A stretch of 64,000 nucleotides of DNA from Durusdinium trenchii (lineage: Eukaryota; Sar; Dinophyceae; Suessiales; Symbiodiniaceae), in assembly GCA_963970005.1 (NCBI GenBank), contig CAXAMN010001225.1, forward strand, positions 459,595-523,594. Direction: 5' to 3'. The position numbers and the translations under genes were made by a program. Positions 10,482 to 22,800 of the stretch are shown here, in pieces. The notes below the pieces were generated by a model, which saw only the letters and a program-made list of their open reading frames with translations, made no database searches and had not been told where the DNA came from. Each line of letters opens with the position of its first letter. The stretch's first letter is position 1.

Positions 10482-12291
10482 ACAAAAAGAAAAGGGACCA
10501 TAACAAGCACAGAACATCACGAACACATATTGTTGTTTTCTTTTATATCAACACGTTTCTTGTTTCTTGCCTCGCATCTGTGCGACTCATCGATCCAAGG
10601 AGCTGGGTGGAACCCGGAGCCTCGGCTGGGCACCGAATAGGAAGGACTTCGACCCTCGACCCATGGATCAGACCACCAACTGAAAAATTGTAGGATATGT
10701 GTCAACGCCGTGTGTTAAATAACATGCGATATATATATATATTATATTATATTATAATATGATTATAGATGATTATAGTACTTCAGTACCTGTATAAGAT
10801 AAGGCTTGATCCTTGGTCGTGCGGCATGGAAACGGGTTGGTTGGCCTTTGGGATTGGTCTTCCTGGATGGCCTTCGTGGCATGATTCTTAGCCCAATGTG
10901 ATTCTTAGGGTTTAAGAGTGCCAGTGCCACAGCATATTAGGTTCACAAAAAACTTAGCCGCGGCAGCAAGTCCGAAACATATGTGGTACCACCGGCATAA
11001 GGAAATTCCTCTTCGGGTCACCTAAAGACCATTATATAAATATACTGTAGTTAAGTCTTGGACTTTCAGGGTAGTGATAAGTACTACGAGCGACTTAAAC
11101 CAACTACTTGTTGGGAAAGCACTAGCCTAGCATGGACCCAAGCTGGAATAAGTCCCGCTTCTTGTGGAAACTCGCTTAAGTACTTGTGCACCCCTCTGTC
11201 AGTCACCCGGTCAATGATCCACTGTAGCTGACTGTCCCTTCTGCCATAAATTCCGGGCCATGATGTTGAGTACGTAGGGACTTAACTCCCCCAAGCATGC
11301 TGGCAAATCTGTGCTACAAAGAGCCCAGCAAGCCCAGCATGACATGGTCATGGTCCTGATGTTCGCCAAAAAATAAACTCGCACAACATACTCAACATAG
11401 GTTTCTTGAGGGATCTACTACCCGACACAGAATCAACATGAATCAACAGAGATGCCAGTCAACACCCAACCTAAAGTCTTCACCTCGTCCACCGAACCTC
11501 AAGTTCTGCACCACCCAAATGAGATCTCGTGCTGTGTCAGAGCGTCCACGGCGACCTACCACAATCCCCAATCGGATCTGGGTCGCCGAGGAAGCGGATC
11601 GAGCACTCTGAGGTCTGGAAGCTCCCCTCGGAGTGACGCTTCGCGTGGGGTTCATGTGACGGGCCGACACAGGCAGTTTGAGCGTGTGCTTGTGTATATA
11701 TATATATAGTAGTTAAAATATATGCTTATATGTACGTGTGTTTGAAACGGTGTGGGTTTGACAGATGGATCTGAAACGATTTACGATGTTTACATGAATG
11801 GTCGACATCGAGGAAAACATACCATTCAAATAGCAGCTATGAGAACTACAAGACTTGCTGCAAGTGTGTGACTGTGACTCGTCTGAATGGCCTTGCTGTT
11901 GTCAGCAAATATGACACTCCTGCCACTCTGATTGTATATATATATATGCTTTCTGTTCATACTCTGTCGTGTTCCAGCCCCTGCCTCTGGTGAGCTGGTA
12001 AGGTGCAACATGATACACAACACATTGTCACATGCGTCCCTAGACTAAAGCCGGCTAAAGGCGTAGGCTACTCTCCAACACTTGTCAAACTAAAAAACCC
12101 TGGTCCAAAAGCATCCAACTCACCAACTGCTTGGGAAACATGATCAGCTCATATCATATCAAACCCTCCCACACATCTCGGGTCACCCTTGAGTGGATGT
12201 ACCATCGTCCCACGACCAAGCTGCATGTTGGGCGCAGCGGCACCTCCAGGGCCTGACCGGCGAGGTGACCAAATAGGTCACTTAACAAATA

Positions 12292-12398
12292 TGGTGGTTT
12301 CAGAGTAAATGGCACAAGTTACCCAAAGTTTGGTGGTTTTTCTTGGCCCCTATATCCACGACATCTTGGGGGTTGTGCCATCTACTCTGGAACCACTG
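12292..12398. mobile_element. 107-bp MITE, copy 1
   Basis: Ends with inverted repeats of about 26 bp around TTTCAGAGTAAATGGCACAA and its counterpart TTGTGCCATCTACTCTGG. It is bounded by TA dinucleotides at 12290-12291 and 12399-12400. The same length and ends recur at 13202-13308. There is no coding capacity. Confidence 0.75.
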
Positions 12399-12414
12399 TA
12401 TAGTACAAAAATAT

Positions 12415-12460
12415 GTATATATAATATACATTATATACATATATATATATATATGTGTGT
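12415..12460. repeat. (TA)n/(TG)n microsatellite
   Basis: TATATAATATACATTATA running into an ATATATAT and GTGTGTGTG tract. Confidence 0.7.
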
Positions 12461-12567
12461 GTGCTCCTAACTTGGAACTTGAACCCAACTACTAGGCCGA
12501 AACCACAAACCCTCATGTGTGCCTCGTTACATGACAATCCTCACATCCTTATAACAAAAACACAGTG

Positions 12568-12602
12568 CTGCAAACAGGAGTGGAGTCCACTCCTGTTTGC
12601 AG
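12568..12602. repeat. Perfect 17-bp-arm palindrome
   Basis: CTGCAAACAGGAGTGGA, one central G, then its exact reverse complement. Nothing around it suggests a terminator or a mobile-element end. Positions 12603-13200 hold only a TA tract at 12914-12932 and no supportable gene. Confidence 0.75.
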
Positions 12603-13201
12603 CGGACTGCTCACTGCTCTCTGCGTTTCTTGCTGAGGGTGCACTCTGGACCGCTAAGTGTGGATGTTTGTAAAATCACATCACCTTATAAGATCTCATC
12701 CTGTCATTCCTAACCTCCCCCAGCCTGGTGCCGTTTGCGGCCGCGCCGAGCTCGGCCGAGAGGTGATCGGCCGTCGTGGAGGGCCTGGCAGCCGGTGGAA
12801 CCACTAGGACAGTTCTTGTCTCAAACAATCGGACAAAACACAATAATAAACAAATATACAAAGGAAACACCCACAAAAACAACTGGTTGGTTTTCAAGAA
12901 CTCTTTGACATAACATATATATATATATATGATGACATGATTGTCTCCCGGGAGGAGAGATTACATGATATTGTACGATCATACATATCCAAAGTCTCGC
13001 CATGGTGAATGATGCCTTTCCAACTCCTACCTCAACAGAGGGTCCCTCTAAATAAATTGTAACGAATTGTGAACAGGTCTGAGACCTCTGCATAGCTCGG
13101 GGGTTTAAGTCTGCGGCTGAAAAAAAGAGTCGTGAAAAGACTGCTTGAGATGCCAATGACGCATCCATCTGATGTTCAAGCACATATATGTGTTTATTAT
13201 A

Positions 13202-13308
13202 GTGGATCGAGTGTAGATGGCACAATCCCAAAAAGCTCGGTGGTTTATATGGACCACATCCAAAAAAGAAACATCTTGGGGCTTGTGCCATCTACTCTGA
13301 AACCATCA
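13202..13308. mobile_element. 107-bp MITE, copy 2
   Basis: Same family as 12292-12398: TAGATGGCACAA near the left end and TTGTGCCATCTACTCTGAAA at the right, identical overall length, TA at both borders (13200-13201 and 13309-13310). The internal CATCTTGGGG(C/G) block is also shared, which shows common descent and not just similar ends. Confidence 0.75.
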
Positions 13309-13327
13309 TATGTGTGTGAATTTGTTA

Positions 13328-13408
13328 GCTACTAGTAACAGGTGCATCGCTACTAGTAACAAGTGCCTTACTAGTAGTAGCAAGAAGCTATTAGAAACAA
13401 GTGCATCG
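13328..13408 (+). repeat. TACTAGTAGTAACAAG-type short repeat cluster
   Basis: Three imperfect units containing CTAGTAACA(A/G)GTGC and AGCAAGAAGCTATTAG. A second cluster with the same succession of units is at 26536-26632. Positions 13409-15800 show only scattered TA tracts (13667, 14985-15000, 15120, 15160) and no supportable gene. Confidence 0.55.
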
Positions 13409-15804
13409 CGTACGATCTGAAGGCGGCCTCGCAGCCCGGTGCAAGACTTGGGGCCTCGGTCCACGGGTGCGACGGCTGAGAGTAGACTTGGTGTCATATG
13501 TTTAGTGTATACATGACGTTTCAAGGTCGCCATGTGTGCTCTGAAAACTGGAAGTGGGCACCATAAAGCTGGAACTCAGGCAAGGAAGCATCGGTTTGCA
13601 AACTTGTTTGATCAAGTCCCTTGGAGAACAAAAGACAAAAATGCTGGGTTACATTTTACAAGAAGTGTATATATATATAGTTGTAGAGGTAGTAGTCAAA
13701 TTCCATGTTGTTTTTTGCTTTACTGATATATTATATAGTTAAGATATAGGAAGGATCCCAGCAGAGTCACGAGCTTGAATCCCAAATGCAAAAGTTGTTT
13801 CAGCTGATGCAACACTGGCAACCTGAATTAGCTTAGGAAGTTGCAGTTGATACTTACATAACATATAGACAAGTTGCCGTCTCCTGTCCGGCTTTCTGCC
13901 AGGCCCACTTCTCTAATCGCTGACAAGAAAGAAACTTCAAAGGACTAAAAACCTCATTAGCCCTAACACCTTTCATTCTCGATCTGCGTAGCATTACGTT
14001 GCTCTGAAGTTCTGGGCACCCCAGCGCACAAGCTGAGGTGACTCGCACACCTCTTTCAGCTGACCTGAGTTTGTGGCACCACGCCCATTGGTGTGTGCGT
14101 TTGATCCATTGAGTTGGGTCTGGATCAAAGCATCTATCAAGGAACATCAATGGCGGTGAGAAACCAAAACTCAAAGTCGAAGTGAGATTTCTACCAACGG
14201 ACGTTCCTTGTAGGCCTCCCCAGAGTTCCCTTTTGGCAAACAGTTCCGGCCAGCTCTGTGATCTACAAAAGCCACAGTTTGGAATATGATCCGCAACATG
14301 GAAAGTGTGTCAAAAGGAGCCACTACAAGTCACTCGTGGGATTACCCTTCCCTCAAGCACCCCAGGCCCCAGGACCTTCAAACGGAAGGATTTGCAGCTT
14401 CAGGCCCGACTTCATACTGAGTGAATGATGAGTGATTTCCCTAGCCCATCTTCAGTAAGATCAGGTTTCCCATACAGTCGAGCTTGATGTGAAAAGGTCG
14501 TGGGGTTCGATAAAGGCATGGTCCCTTCAGAACCCATGACCTTATTCAAGGTCAACGAAGTGGTTCAATGAGATTCAACCCAAGCCCACCAACCCAAACA
14601 CTCTTGGGAGTCTGCCATTGATTTCCAAGAGCTTCTGTCGCACTGCCTGGTGCCGAATGTTCAGCGAGAAGAAACGCTTGGAAAGGCGACCGGGAGCTGG
14701 GACTGCAACTCCTGCAACCTCTGCAACCCCAGTACCAAAAGCCTGGGGCGCAGCAACCCCTGTGCCACTGGACACTGGAAGCGCTGACTCCTTCCACTAA
14801 GCAGCGTGCTGGAGAAAATGCTCGGGTCTCGACCACTCACCAGAAGTCCCGCCACAGAACAACCTGGAAACCCAAACAACCAGAAACCAATGAAGACATG
14901 GATGTTTCCCCAAACAACCGCTTGTTATGGAAAGGATCTTAATTGATATACTGGTTCTTTTGGTTCCAGAAGCATAATATACGTATTATATTATATATGT
15001 GATGCTTTTGGCATTTGGCATCCCTGCTTCTATATATAGTATAGATCGAGTCTGGGGGATTGGAACATTGAAGTCTTTCCTCTGGATGTAGGGAAACCGT
15101 GGAAAATGCTCATAGTATAATATATATATGAATATGATGCACGATCATCCAGTACATGTATATATATATAGAGCCCGCATGCAAGTCTATGACATTGTAT
15201 GCCTAATTACTATATGCTTCTTAACTCTGCCTGCCACAGCCTAGCCATGCCTAGCCTAGTCGTAAGTGCCTGTCATCGTGTCTGTGCTGTCAAGCCCGCC
15301 TCAGGCAAGGAAAGGGCCATGTCGCACCTTCGCCGACCGTGCGCTCAAAGCAGCACAAGCCATAAATCAATATAACAAAAAAAACATACAAATATAAATC
15401 GGAATTTGTTGGGACATTTTCAGGTTTTACACCGATGAGCGATGTCTTCAACAACTTCCGGCACCCCGACCTCTGCAGCTGAAGGCGTGGCCGAACGGCC
15501 GAACGGCGTGCTGCAGGGAGGTCCCAGTCTCTTTGCGGTGAAGGCTGAGAAGGCACAAAGTAGTTAAACTCTGGTTAAATGTTTCATAATACTTGCCGCA
15601 TCTTGCTGCATGCCTCATGCCTTGTCTCCCCAAAAGCGGGTGCAATGTCATCTGTTTGCTGCTGCTGCCGAACATCTATCAAACATGCCCTTCTGAGGGA
15701 TCTCAAGGTATCTCCGTCTTCATCTGGAGCTATGTCGCGATCACAAACCCCCGTGGAGCTACGTGATCTCATCTCCGCATGGACTTGATTGACAGTGCCT
15801 ACTG

Positions 15805-15842
15805 CGAGCAATCCGGTTTCGGCGTGAGCAATCCGGTTTCGG
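15805..15842 (+). repeat. Direct repeat GAGCAATCCGGTTTCGGC x2
   Basis: Two identical 18-bp copies in tandem separated by two bases. The function is unknown. Positions 15843-16277 are otherwise empty. Confidence 0.7.
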
Positions 15843-16277
15843 CACCGCACCACGTGGAAACCTTTACGGTGCAAGTCCAAACAGGTTGACCACAGCAAAG
15901 CAGGTCAGCACAGCTGAAGAAGGGTTGTAAAACACGACATCATGCAATATTTGCATGTGCATACGCAAATCACAACTGGGTGCATCACTGTTCTTTGAAA
16001 ACAAAGGCGACCTCTTGTAAGAACTCCACCACGTCTTTGTTTCCTTGACAAGATCCAGTTTAGAACCACTTTGGCATTCGTGCCCAGGGATGCCCAGAGC
16101 TATGGTTCATCGGGGGTTGCTGCAGCGACCTGCCAAACTTGCGTTACTTGCTGTGAAGTGGCCTGGGCAACGTGATTCTGCACTGACAAAATAAGATAAA
16201 TTTATATCTAAATAGCTGTGAAAAACGCTGCATGCAATGATGACACTACCGTCCCATGGCTAACAAATGGATGGATA

Positions 16278-17213
16278 TTTTTCCGGTAATTATTTTAAGT
16301 GTTTTTCCGGACATGTTTTTTCACGTTTTTTCCCGTACTGTTTTTGCTTTTGCTTCTGCTGGGAGTGCTTTGCAAGCACTAGGAGCAGCAAACGGGGCAG
16401 GGGACGAAGCACCAAAGCCAGCGTGACAGTGACAAAGGGAGGGAACAGAAAAGGTATTCCACTTACTAGGGACTTCTTTGCAGTTGTCTTTAGCTTCCTG
16501 GTTTCGGGTTTCTTTGGGCTCGGTTTCTTGTCTCTGGGGTTTCTTTAGACGTCCTTCCGGAAAAGGCATCCCACTTAACGAAGGAGAAGTAGGAGTGAGG
16601 AAAGAGGAGAGAGGAACTTTTATAGGGACTTTTCTGCGGTTGTCTTTGGGTTTCAGTGGTTTCGGGTTTCTTTGGGCTAAGCAAAGTAGAAATCCACCTT
16701 TGTGGCAGCGTCAACGCAACATAGTAGTTGTGGTAACTGTGGTAAGACTTGTAGCGGGGTGGTCTGAGTGATAGAGGTATTGGAAATAGTAGGGGTGGTG
16801 GACGGTAGTGGGAACTATTTAAAAGAAAGCGGGAGGGGGTGCGGGGGAGGGCGCAGTGCCCCCCCCGCAATGAAATCAAATATAGACAGCGCTGGGCTGC
16901 TTCGTTTCTTGATTGGTGTAATTGGGTGTCAAAGCTCAAGGTGAAGGTCTTATCATCCAACTTTGTGGCAGTGTCAATGCAAAGAAGATAGTCAGCAGAA
17001 GCAAAAGCAGAAGCAAAGGCAAAGCAACAAAGCAAAAGCAAAAGCAGAAGGAAAAGCACAAAGCAAAAGCAAAAAGCAAAAGCAAATGCAAAAGCAAAAG
17101 CCAAAAGCAAAAAGAAAAAACAGAAGCAAAAGCAAAAAGCCAAAAGCAAAAGCAGTAGGGGAAAAAAACGCGCAAAAAAAAACGGAAAACAACCTGGAAA
17201 GAAATCGGAAAAA
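16278..17213. mobile_element. 936-bp non-autonomous TIR element
   Basis: About 75 bp at the left (TTTTTCCGG... through ACTGTTTTTGCTTTTGC) matches the reverse complement of the right end (TTTTTCCGA... through ACTGCTTTTGCTTTTG). TA lies at both borders (16276-16277 and 17214-17215). Inside are a diverged direct duplication (TTTCGGGTTTCTTTGGGCT at about 16500 and 16662), two copies of CTTTGTGGCAG(C/T)GTCAA (16698 and 16960) and a GCAAAA-type tract at 16985-17155. No transposase is encoded; the Lys/Gln-rich and Phe-rich frames are products of the tract. Confidence 0.7.
16985..17160. repeat. (GCAAAA)n microsatellite
   Basis: Imperfect hexamer/octamer tract of AAGCAAAAGC units near the right end of the TIR element. 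Confidence 0.75.
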
Positions 17214-17216
17214 TAG

Positions 17217-20200
17217 GGGTTCCCTAACAAATTCCATCGGTGGAGTTTATCAGCAACAAAGGGGTTGTCAAGCACAAGGAATGTCAGCACATCACCCCTT
17301 GTGCGCCTCTGAACAACACTTGACCAATGGTATGTCCCATATGTCCTACGACTTTTCAGTCTGGAAACTCTGGTGGTTGAGAGGGCTAATCCAAGGTTGA
17401 AGGACTGCGAGCCCTACAAACCCATCAGTTTGTTGATAGTGGTTGTTCTATTGTTGACCACCGTTCTCCAAACAGTTGGCACTTTTCCGCTCGCAAGGCT
17501 GGCGGCTTTTGCGAGGCACATTCCTCCAGATTTGCATGGAGAGATCTGGAGAGGACAACCTGTCGCCGATTTTGCGAAACAGCCCACTCCTGGTGTCCCC
17601 GATGGGATGTTTCCATTGGCACATACGGAAGACATCGGACATCGATGTGCGACTGCGTGACACGTGACACAAGAGTTCATGTCGATGTGTCCTGCCCTAA
17701 AAATTCGACTAACACCTGCTTCGGACTGGATGGCTGATCAATTTGTACATCAGCAAAGTCTCGGGTCCATGTTGGACCTCAGAAACTGAATCTAGCCGCC
17801 CAGCTAAGCCAAGCATAGCTGAGCTGCGTAGCACCAATACATGCCAACCAATTATATTGACACTCATGACTAGAGCTCTTTTGCCTTTTCAGACTCCGGC
17901 AGCCTTCGGCCATCTTTTGGCTTAACACGCCTTTTCTCAGTCAGCCCTGGGATGCCGAGTTTTGCCTTCAACCTTGGGAAGCATGCAGGTGCCCGTGCTT
18001 GCCACCGGTGTTTGTTTGTTGTTGGTCACATGCAAGTGTTCAAGCCGAAGATTCAGGGTTCCGTAATATATACAGTATGTATATATTAAATATTTACTTG
18101 TGTATATATATATATGGGCTAATAGGGGTCATATGGGATCATCCAAAAAAATTGCAGTTTTCAGCAGCCCAAAAGCTGTGGCAAGCATTGATATTTAGAT
18201 AAACAATTAAGATCAATTAAGTATGTCAAACAATAAAACATGTTGTTGCAAACTCTTTCCAGCCCCTCCACTCACGTCCATCCCTTCCATCTCCATCCCA
18301 TCTTTTCTGCGCGATGGCGTGGAATGGCCCTGCATGGCGCCATGTGATCGCCCTGGGCGGGAAGCTCCGGCGGTTTCTGAGATGAAGGTGGAGCATGCTA
18401 GCCTGTTCCAAACTACGAACTCCGGAATGGTCCACACCAGGGGAGGTAAGGTAGCAGCTTGGTTAGATTGGGGTGTTGAAGCCACCCGCGGCTTTTAAAA
18501 TCATCTCCCAAAGGCATTGGAGACCTCGTACCTTGTAGGTTTGGCGCCCACACAGCCATCCCTATAAGGTCTTGTGACAGGCAATGCATGGGCCAGGTTC
18601 TCGGGCAAAACCATATTAAAAGCACCAGCACCAGCAAACGTCATAAACATTCATAAAGGGGCTTTCCATCCCATGCGCATCAGCAATGCATGCAATTCAC
18701 GCACATCAGTTGTAAGGATTTGAAGAGCACATTGAACCAATTCCAAAACCCACGCCTTAGCGCAGTTGCTGAAGCAGCTGGATCTGCTACCCTTCCACGT
18801 GCGTGGTCAGGCAAAGTGCCAACTTGATAAGGTCCTTGTCATCAGCAACGGTGACATCACACAGCTAGCACAAATTTAGATCGCCGGTAGGGCACTATCA
18901 CCTGTGAGAACTTCTCTTCCGGTCTGTCTGTCCCTGCTCCAAAGAAAGGCTCAATTTGGAATGTAAAATGCCTTTTGCTATTGACACCTGCCATTTTGCC
19001 ACATGACATTGGAACCACACTCGACAAACCCGCATACAATGGTCATTTGGCTGTCCTGTTTCTCTTGAATTAAAGCATTGCAAACATAACAGGTACATTT
19101 TCCACGCTTCCAAGCATCGTAGGAAACTCTCTGCCGTTCTTCCTCAGCAACATGTTGAGGCGATGAAGTACATTTCTAGAGGAGCATTGATCAAACTTGT
19201 GTCAGGTAAGCTGTGTCGGTGCTTTCTCGCCACTGTCGCGGCACAGCCCTTCTTGAATGTACAAACGGTCAAAAAAAAAGGCATGTAGTAGTCCAAACAA
19301 GCTTTCGCAACTACGCAACTACATTCACAACAACAAATGCAAATGTCACTTTCGTCTAGCTTTCTCAAGGCTTTTGCCCCCTTGACATGGGTTTTTAATT
19401 TGGCCATTGCCCGACATGAACCTCATCTAAATTCCATTAAGTATACTTGAGGGTTTTGGATGCTGCTCAGTTGGATTGGACCTGACCAACATGGTGCAAT
19501 ACCTGGAACGATCAAGACAGAACTCGAACCATGAGGGTTCCCACACCACTGACATCCACTGACACATGCCACACAGCCAGTCCTCTTCCCATCTTATTGA
19601 GGGACTCTGCCACACTCCCGTTTGTTCTTCACATTGTCTTCGTTGGAGCTTAATTTGTTGCCACTGCAATCTGGCAAGCATCATCCATCTCTATAACTCT
19701 ACAAGATGCAACCAGCACCTCACGCGCACTTCTGGCGCACCTGCCTCGGCACTTTTGTGTCCTCATTCCGGTTCGTTTTTTTCCGTGAGCTTTTCCTGGC
19801 GCCGTGCACGCTGCTTCTCCCCTTACCAGCAGCCAAGCCTCCGTCAAAGGATGCGGATCTGTCTGCTTCTCAAGGGCCGCAGTGTACGCAGCAACCATGG
19901 TATCTCGGAGGGCCATTTCCATGAGCCTGCCAAGCTTCGAATTCGGCCTATGCCGTCCCCGGGTTGAAAGCATATTATAGTATAGCTCATCCCCTTTGCA
20001 ATGGGACATTTAACTGCAAAACTGAAATGGGCCTGCTATATTTTATATAGTATACATATAAAACATAAATGTTATATATATATAGAGGTATATACATATA
20101 CCGCATCATACCGCTTTCCATGTTCTGAGCATGTCTTGCAGTAGTTATGCCATGTCCGTTGGCCAGACTAGGCAGCTGCGAATCACAGCTCGCATCCCAA

Positions 20201-20760
20201 CTTTCAAATGTCGAAGCTGGTGGAGTCTCGTAGGACAAGGACAAGGGAATCACACCCCAGCCAAAAGGACTGAACTACTAACTGTCAGTGGTCGGTATAC
20301 AGAACACCGTTGCTTTGTCCAGATTCTTTAGGGGTATCCCATTCATTGTTTTTCGGCATTTTCAGTTCCTGAAGAAGGCACCCGCCCTCTTCAGATTTGA
20401 TTCGACCGATGTCAAAGGACCAACAAAATTCAACGCTTAAACCTCGATGAGCCTCTGGAAAAACCATGCTGGCTTTGAATAGCAAAAAGGGATTGTGCAC
20501 TTCCATATTTGCTGAGGGAGGGTGCACACATAATTCCTATTTTGTGAGTTTCACCCACACACATGCTCCTCTTAAGGCTCGGTGCTTTCTCAAGAACCAG
20601 GTAACCAGTGATGCTGAACATCTCTGCATGGAATCCCTGAGCCATCCGAAACCCCGTCTTGCTTGTATGCCACTATAATGCACCTGCGGAGCCAAAAAGG
20701 AACTCTTAATGACATATAAACTCTTCCGTCTCCTCAGTTCTCTCACACCACATCAGGAAG
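17217..20760. other. No supportable gene
   Basis: Only short random frames. TA tracts occur at 18063-18115 and 20040-20095. Splice-bounded exons could not be defined on either strand. Confidence 0.35.
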
Positions 20761-20779
20761 AACTGCCACTCTTCGCTCT

Positions 20780-20918
20780 CGTGTGGCGTCGGCGCGGGCG
20801 CCCAGGTGCGCGCCTGTGTGACTCCGGCGCCTTGGCGTTGGCCACTCCGGTGCTCGCGAAGTCGCTCCCCGCGAGGACCTCGGTGCGGTGCGACCGAACC
20901 CGCGAGGACCTCGGTGGA
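20780..20918 (+). CDS. Candidate GC3-rich exon, unknown protein
   Basis: One plus-strand frame is strongly GC-biased at third positions (VWRRRGRPGARLCDSGALAL and onward) and stops at 20919. It contains a tandem CCCGCGAGGACCTCGGTG duplication. No family is recognised. The CpG-rich composition could instead be a repeat remnant. Confidence 0.22.
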
Positions 20919-22600
20919 TGAATCAAGTGGTTTTCACGGTGGGGGTTACAGTATATAGGTGGTGTTCAAGCCGGTGCCAGCACCTGGTAGTTTTTTGAAT
21001 GACCTGGTGGCATTTAGGCAAAGTTTAGACCCAGGGACCCCAAGATTGTGCATTAGGACCCTCGTGTTTTGGGGGATCAAGTCATCTTCATCGATTTCTT
21101 CTCAATGAGTCAACTTGTTGTTTTCCTTGAGGGTGGGGTCCTCTATGGCTATAGATGTTTTGCACTCCATTCACCGATGAAGACTCCCCCGCCGAAGCTG
21201 CGGTTTTGCATCACGGTGAAGGACCCCGTCGACCTTTCTTTCGGTGTTGCACTGAAGGCCCAGTCTCATGGTGGACAGACTCAGAACATCTCAGAACCCA
21301 GTTTTTAACAAGGAGATGAAGCAAACAGGGTCTCCTAGTTGGTTGGGGGAAGTTTTCCTCCAGTCAGTGTAGCCTTCCTTTTGTGAAGCGCTTGTGCATC
21401 ATGACCAGCTGCCATCTTCATCCCCATGGATTCTTCAAAGGCCAGGATGGCATCAAAGCCTCAGAGTGAGCGAATGGTCACTCTGAGTCAATGGCCACAA
21501 ACAGAAACACATGTTGCCCCCCCCCACCCACACACACACACACACACGTGCTTAGAAATGATAGTCTGGTAAGTCTGGTAGAGAAAAAGACCTGTCTAGC
21601 CTAAAATACTGAAAACATCTGAAAAAACACAATGAATGCGCACTAAACCTTCCAACACCTTTGAAGGTGGGGTGTTCTTTGCCCAGCTATGTTCAGCTCG
21701 TGGCCCGTGTTTGAGAGCCCGAAGCTCATGGCAACGACTATACATGGGTTGCGTCTCTCTCTCTCTCTCTCTCTTTTTGAACGTCTCAACCTAAGCACAA
21801 TTCCAACCGGTGCAGTACTGATGATGATACGGTCAATCCTTGTCCAACTCATTACAGTAGCTATCATTCACCCTACTGATTCGAAACAGTATGCCTAAGC
21901 AGCAGCATCCTAGCGCGCGCACACAATCAAACATATATACAGTATCATAATAAAGTATATAGCGCGCTGGGGGAAACAAAACAACCTGAGAGTAAAGCGA
22001 GACAAAAAGGGAGAGAGAGGGAGAGAGAGAGAGAGAGCAACCATGTTCCATCTGGTAAAAGTAAGGAATATATGCCATGTCAACTGCCACGTCACAATTT
22101 CTATGAGCAAATCTCAAAGCCAGTCGCAGGAAGTGACTTCCACTGGAAATCCTTCAAAGACCGCTCACCATAGCATAGCCATGGGGCTGTCGAGAAAGCT
22201 GCTCTGACTCAGGGCCTGTGGCGCGTGGCATCCAAAACCGGTTTTCGGGAAAGCATTCCTTTAGCAGCATTCAACAAAACCACTGCACCACCTCTCACAG
22301 AGTCGAGTATACAAGTGACCCAAGTAAGTATATAGTATATATATATATATACCATTATATACCCCACGATCTATCATCAACGTTTGATTGCAAATATTTT
22401 GAAGATCCAGCTGACCCAATCACATGCAAACGCGGGCAGTATCCTCCAACCATGATCGCACTGTGAATCCACCGCGCGAACCGTATCAGTCATTGGAATT
22501 GTATGGAATTGTTTGGGCGTCCAATGGTGTGTCCATAGCCACAACCAACTGCTAACATCTAGTAACATACCTAACATGGATCAGTCCGTTGCTATGCATG
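20919..22600. other. Non-coding; simple repeats
   Basis: Contains a (CA)n tract (21517-21548), a (TC)n tract (21752-21774), a (GA)n tract (22010-22036) and a TA tract (22335-22352). No supportable gene. Confidence 0.45.
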
Positions 22601-22639
22601 ATTGGTGGGGGTGGGTCCATTGCTTCACCTTTTGCCTCG

Positions 22640-22800
22640 ACAGGTGGGCTCGGCCGGGAGCGCCTCAGGCACAAAGTTCTGTCGGGTGAAGGCCATGTCG
22701 AAGTCCAAAGCGGCCAGGAATGTTTTGGCACCTCGTCGTGCACCCTCCAGAAAACGATATGGACCATGGACCCTGACAACTTGCCAACGGGTTGCTGGAA
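22640..22800 (+). CDS. Candidate basic exon, unknown protein
   Basis: After a plausible acceptor (CGACAG at about 22638) the plus frame reads a Lys/Arg/Ala-rich segment (KAMSKSKAARNVLAPRRAPS). Codon bias is moderate, and the minus strand also stays open. Neither family nor end can be given. Confidence 0.18.

Noticed and set aside
16992-17290. Phe/Leu-rich minus-strand frame resembling a membrane protein
   Set aside because: It is the reverse reading of the GCAAAA microsatellite and disappears outside the tract.
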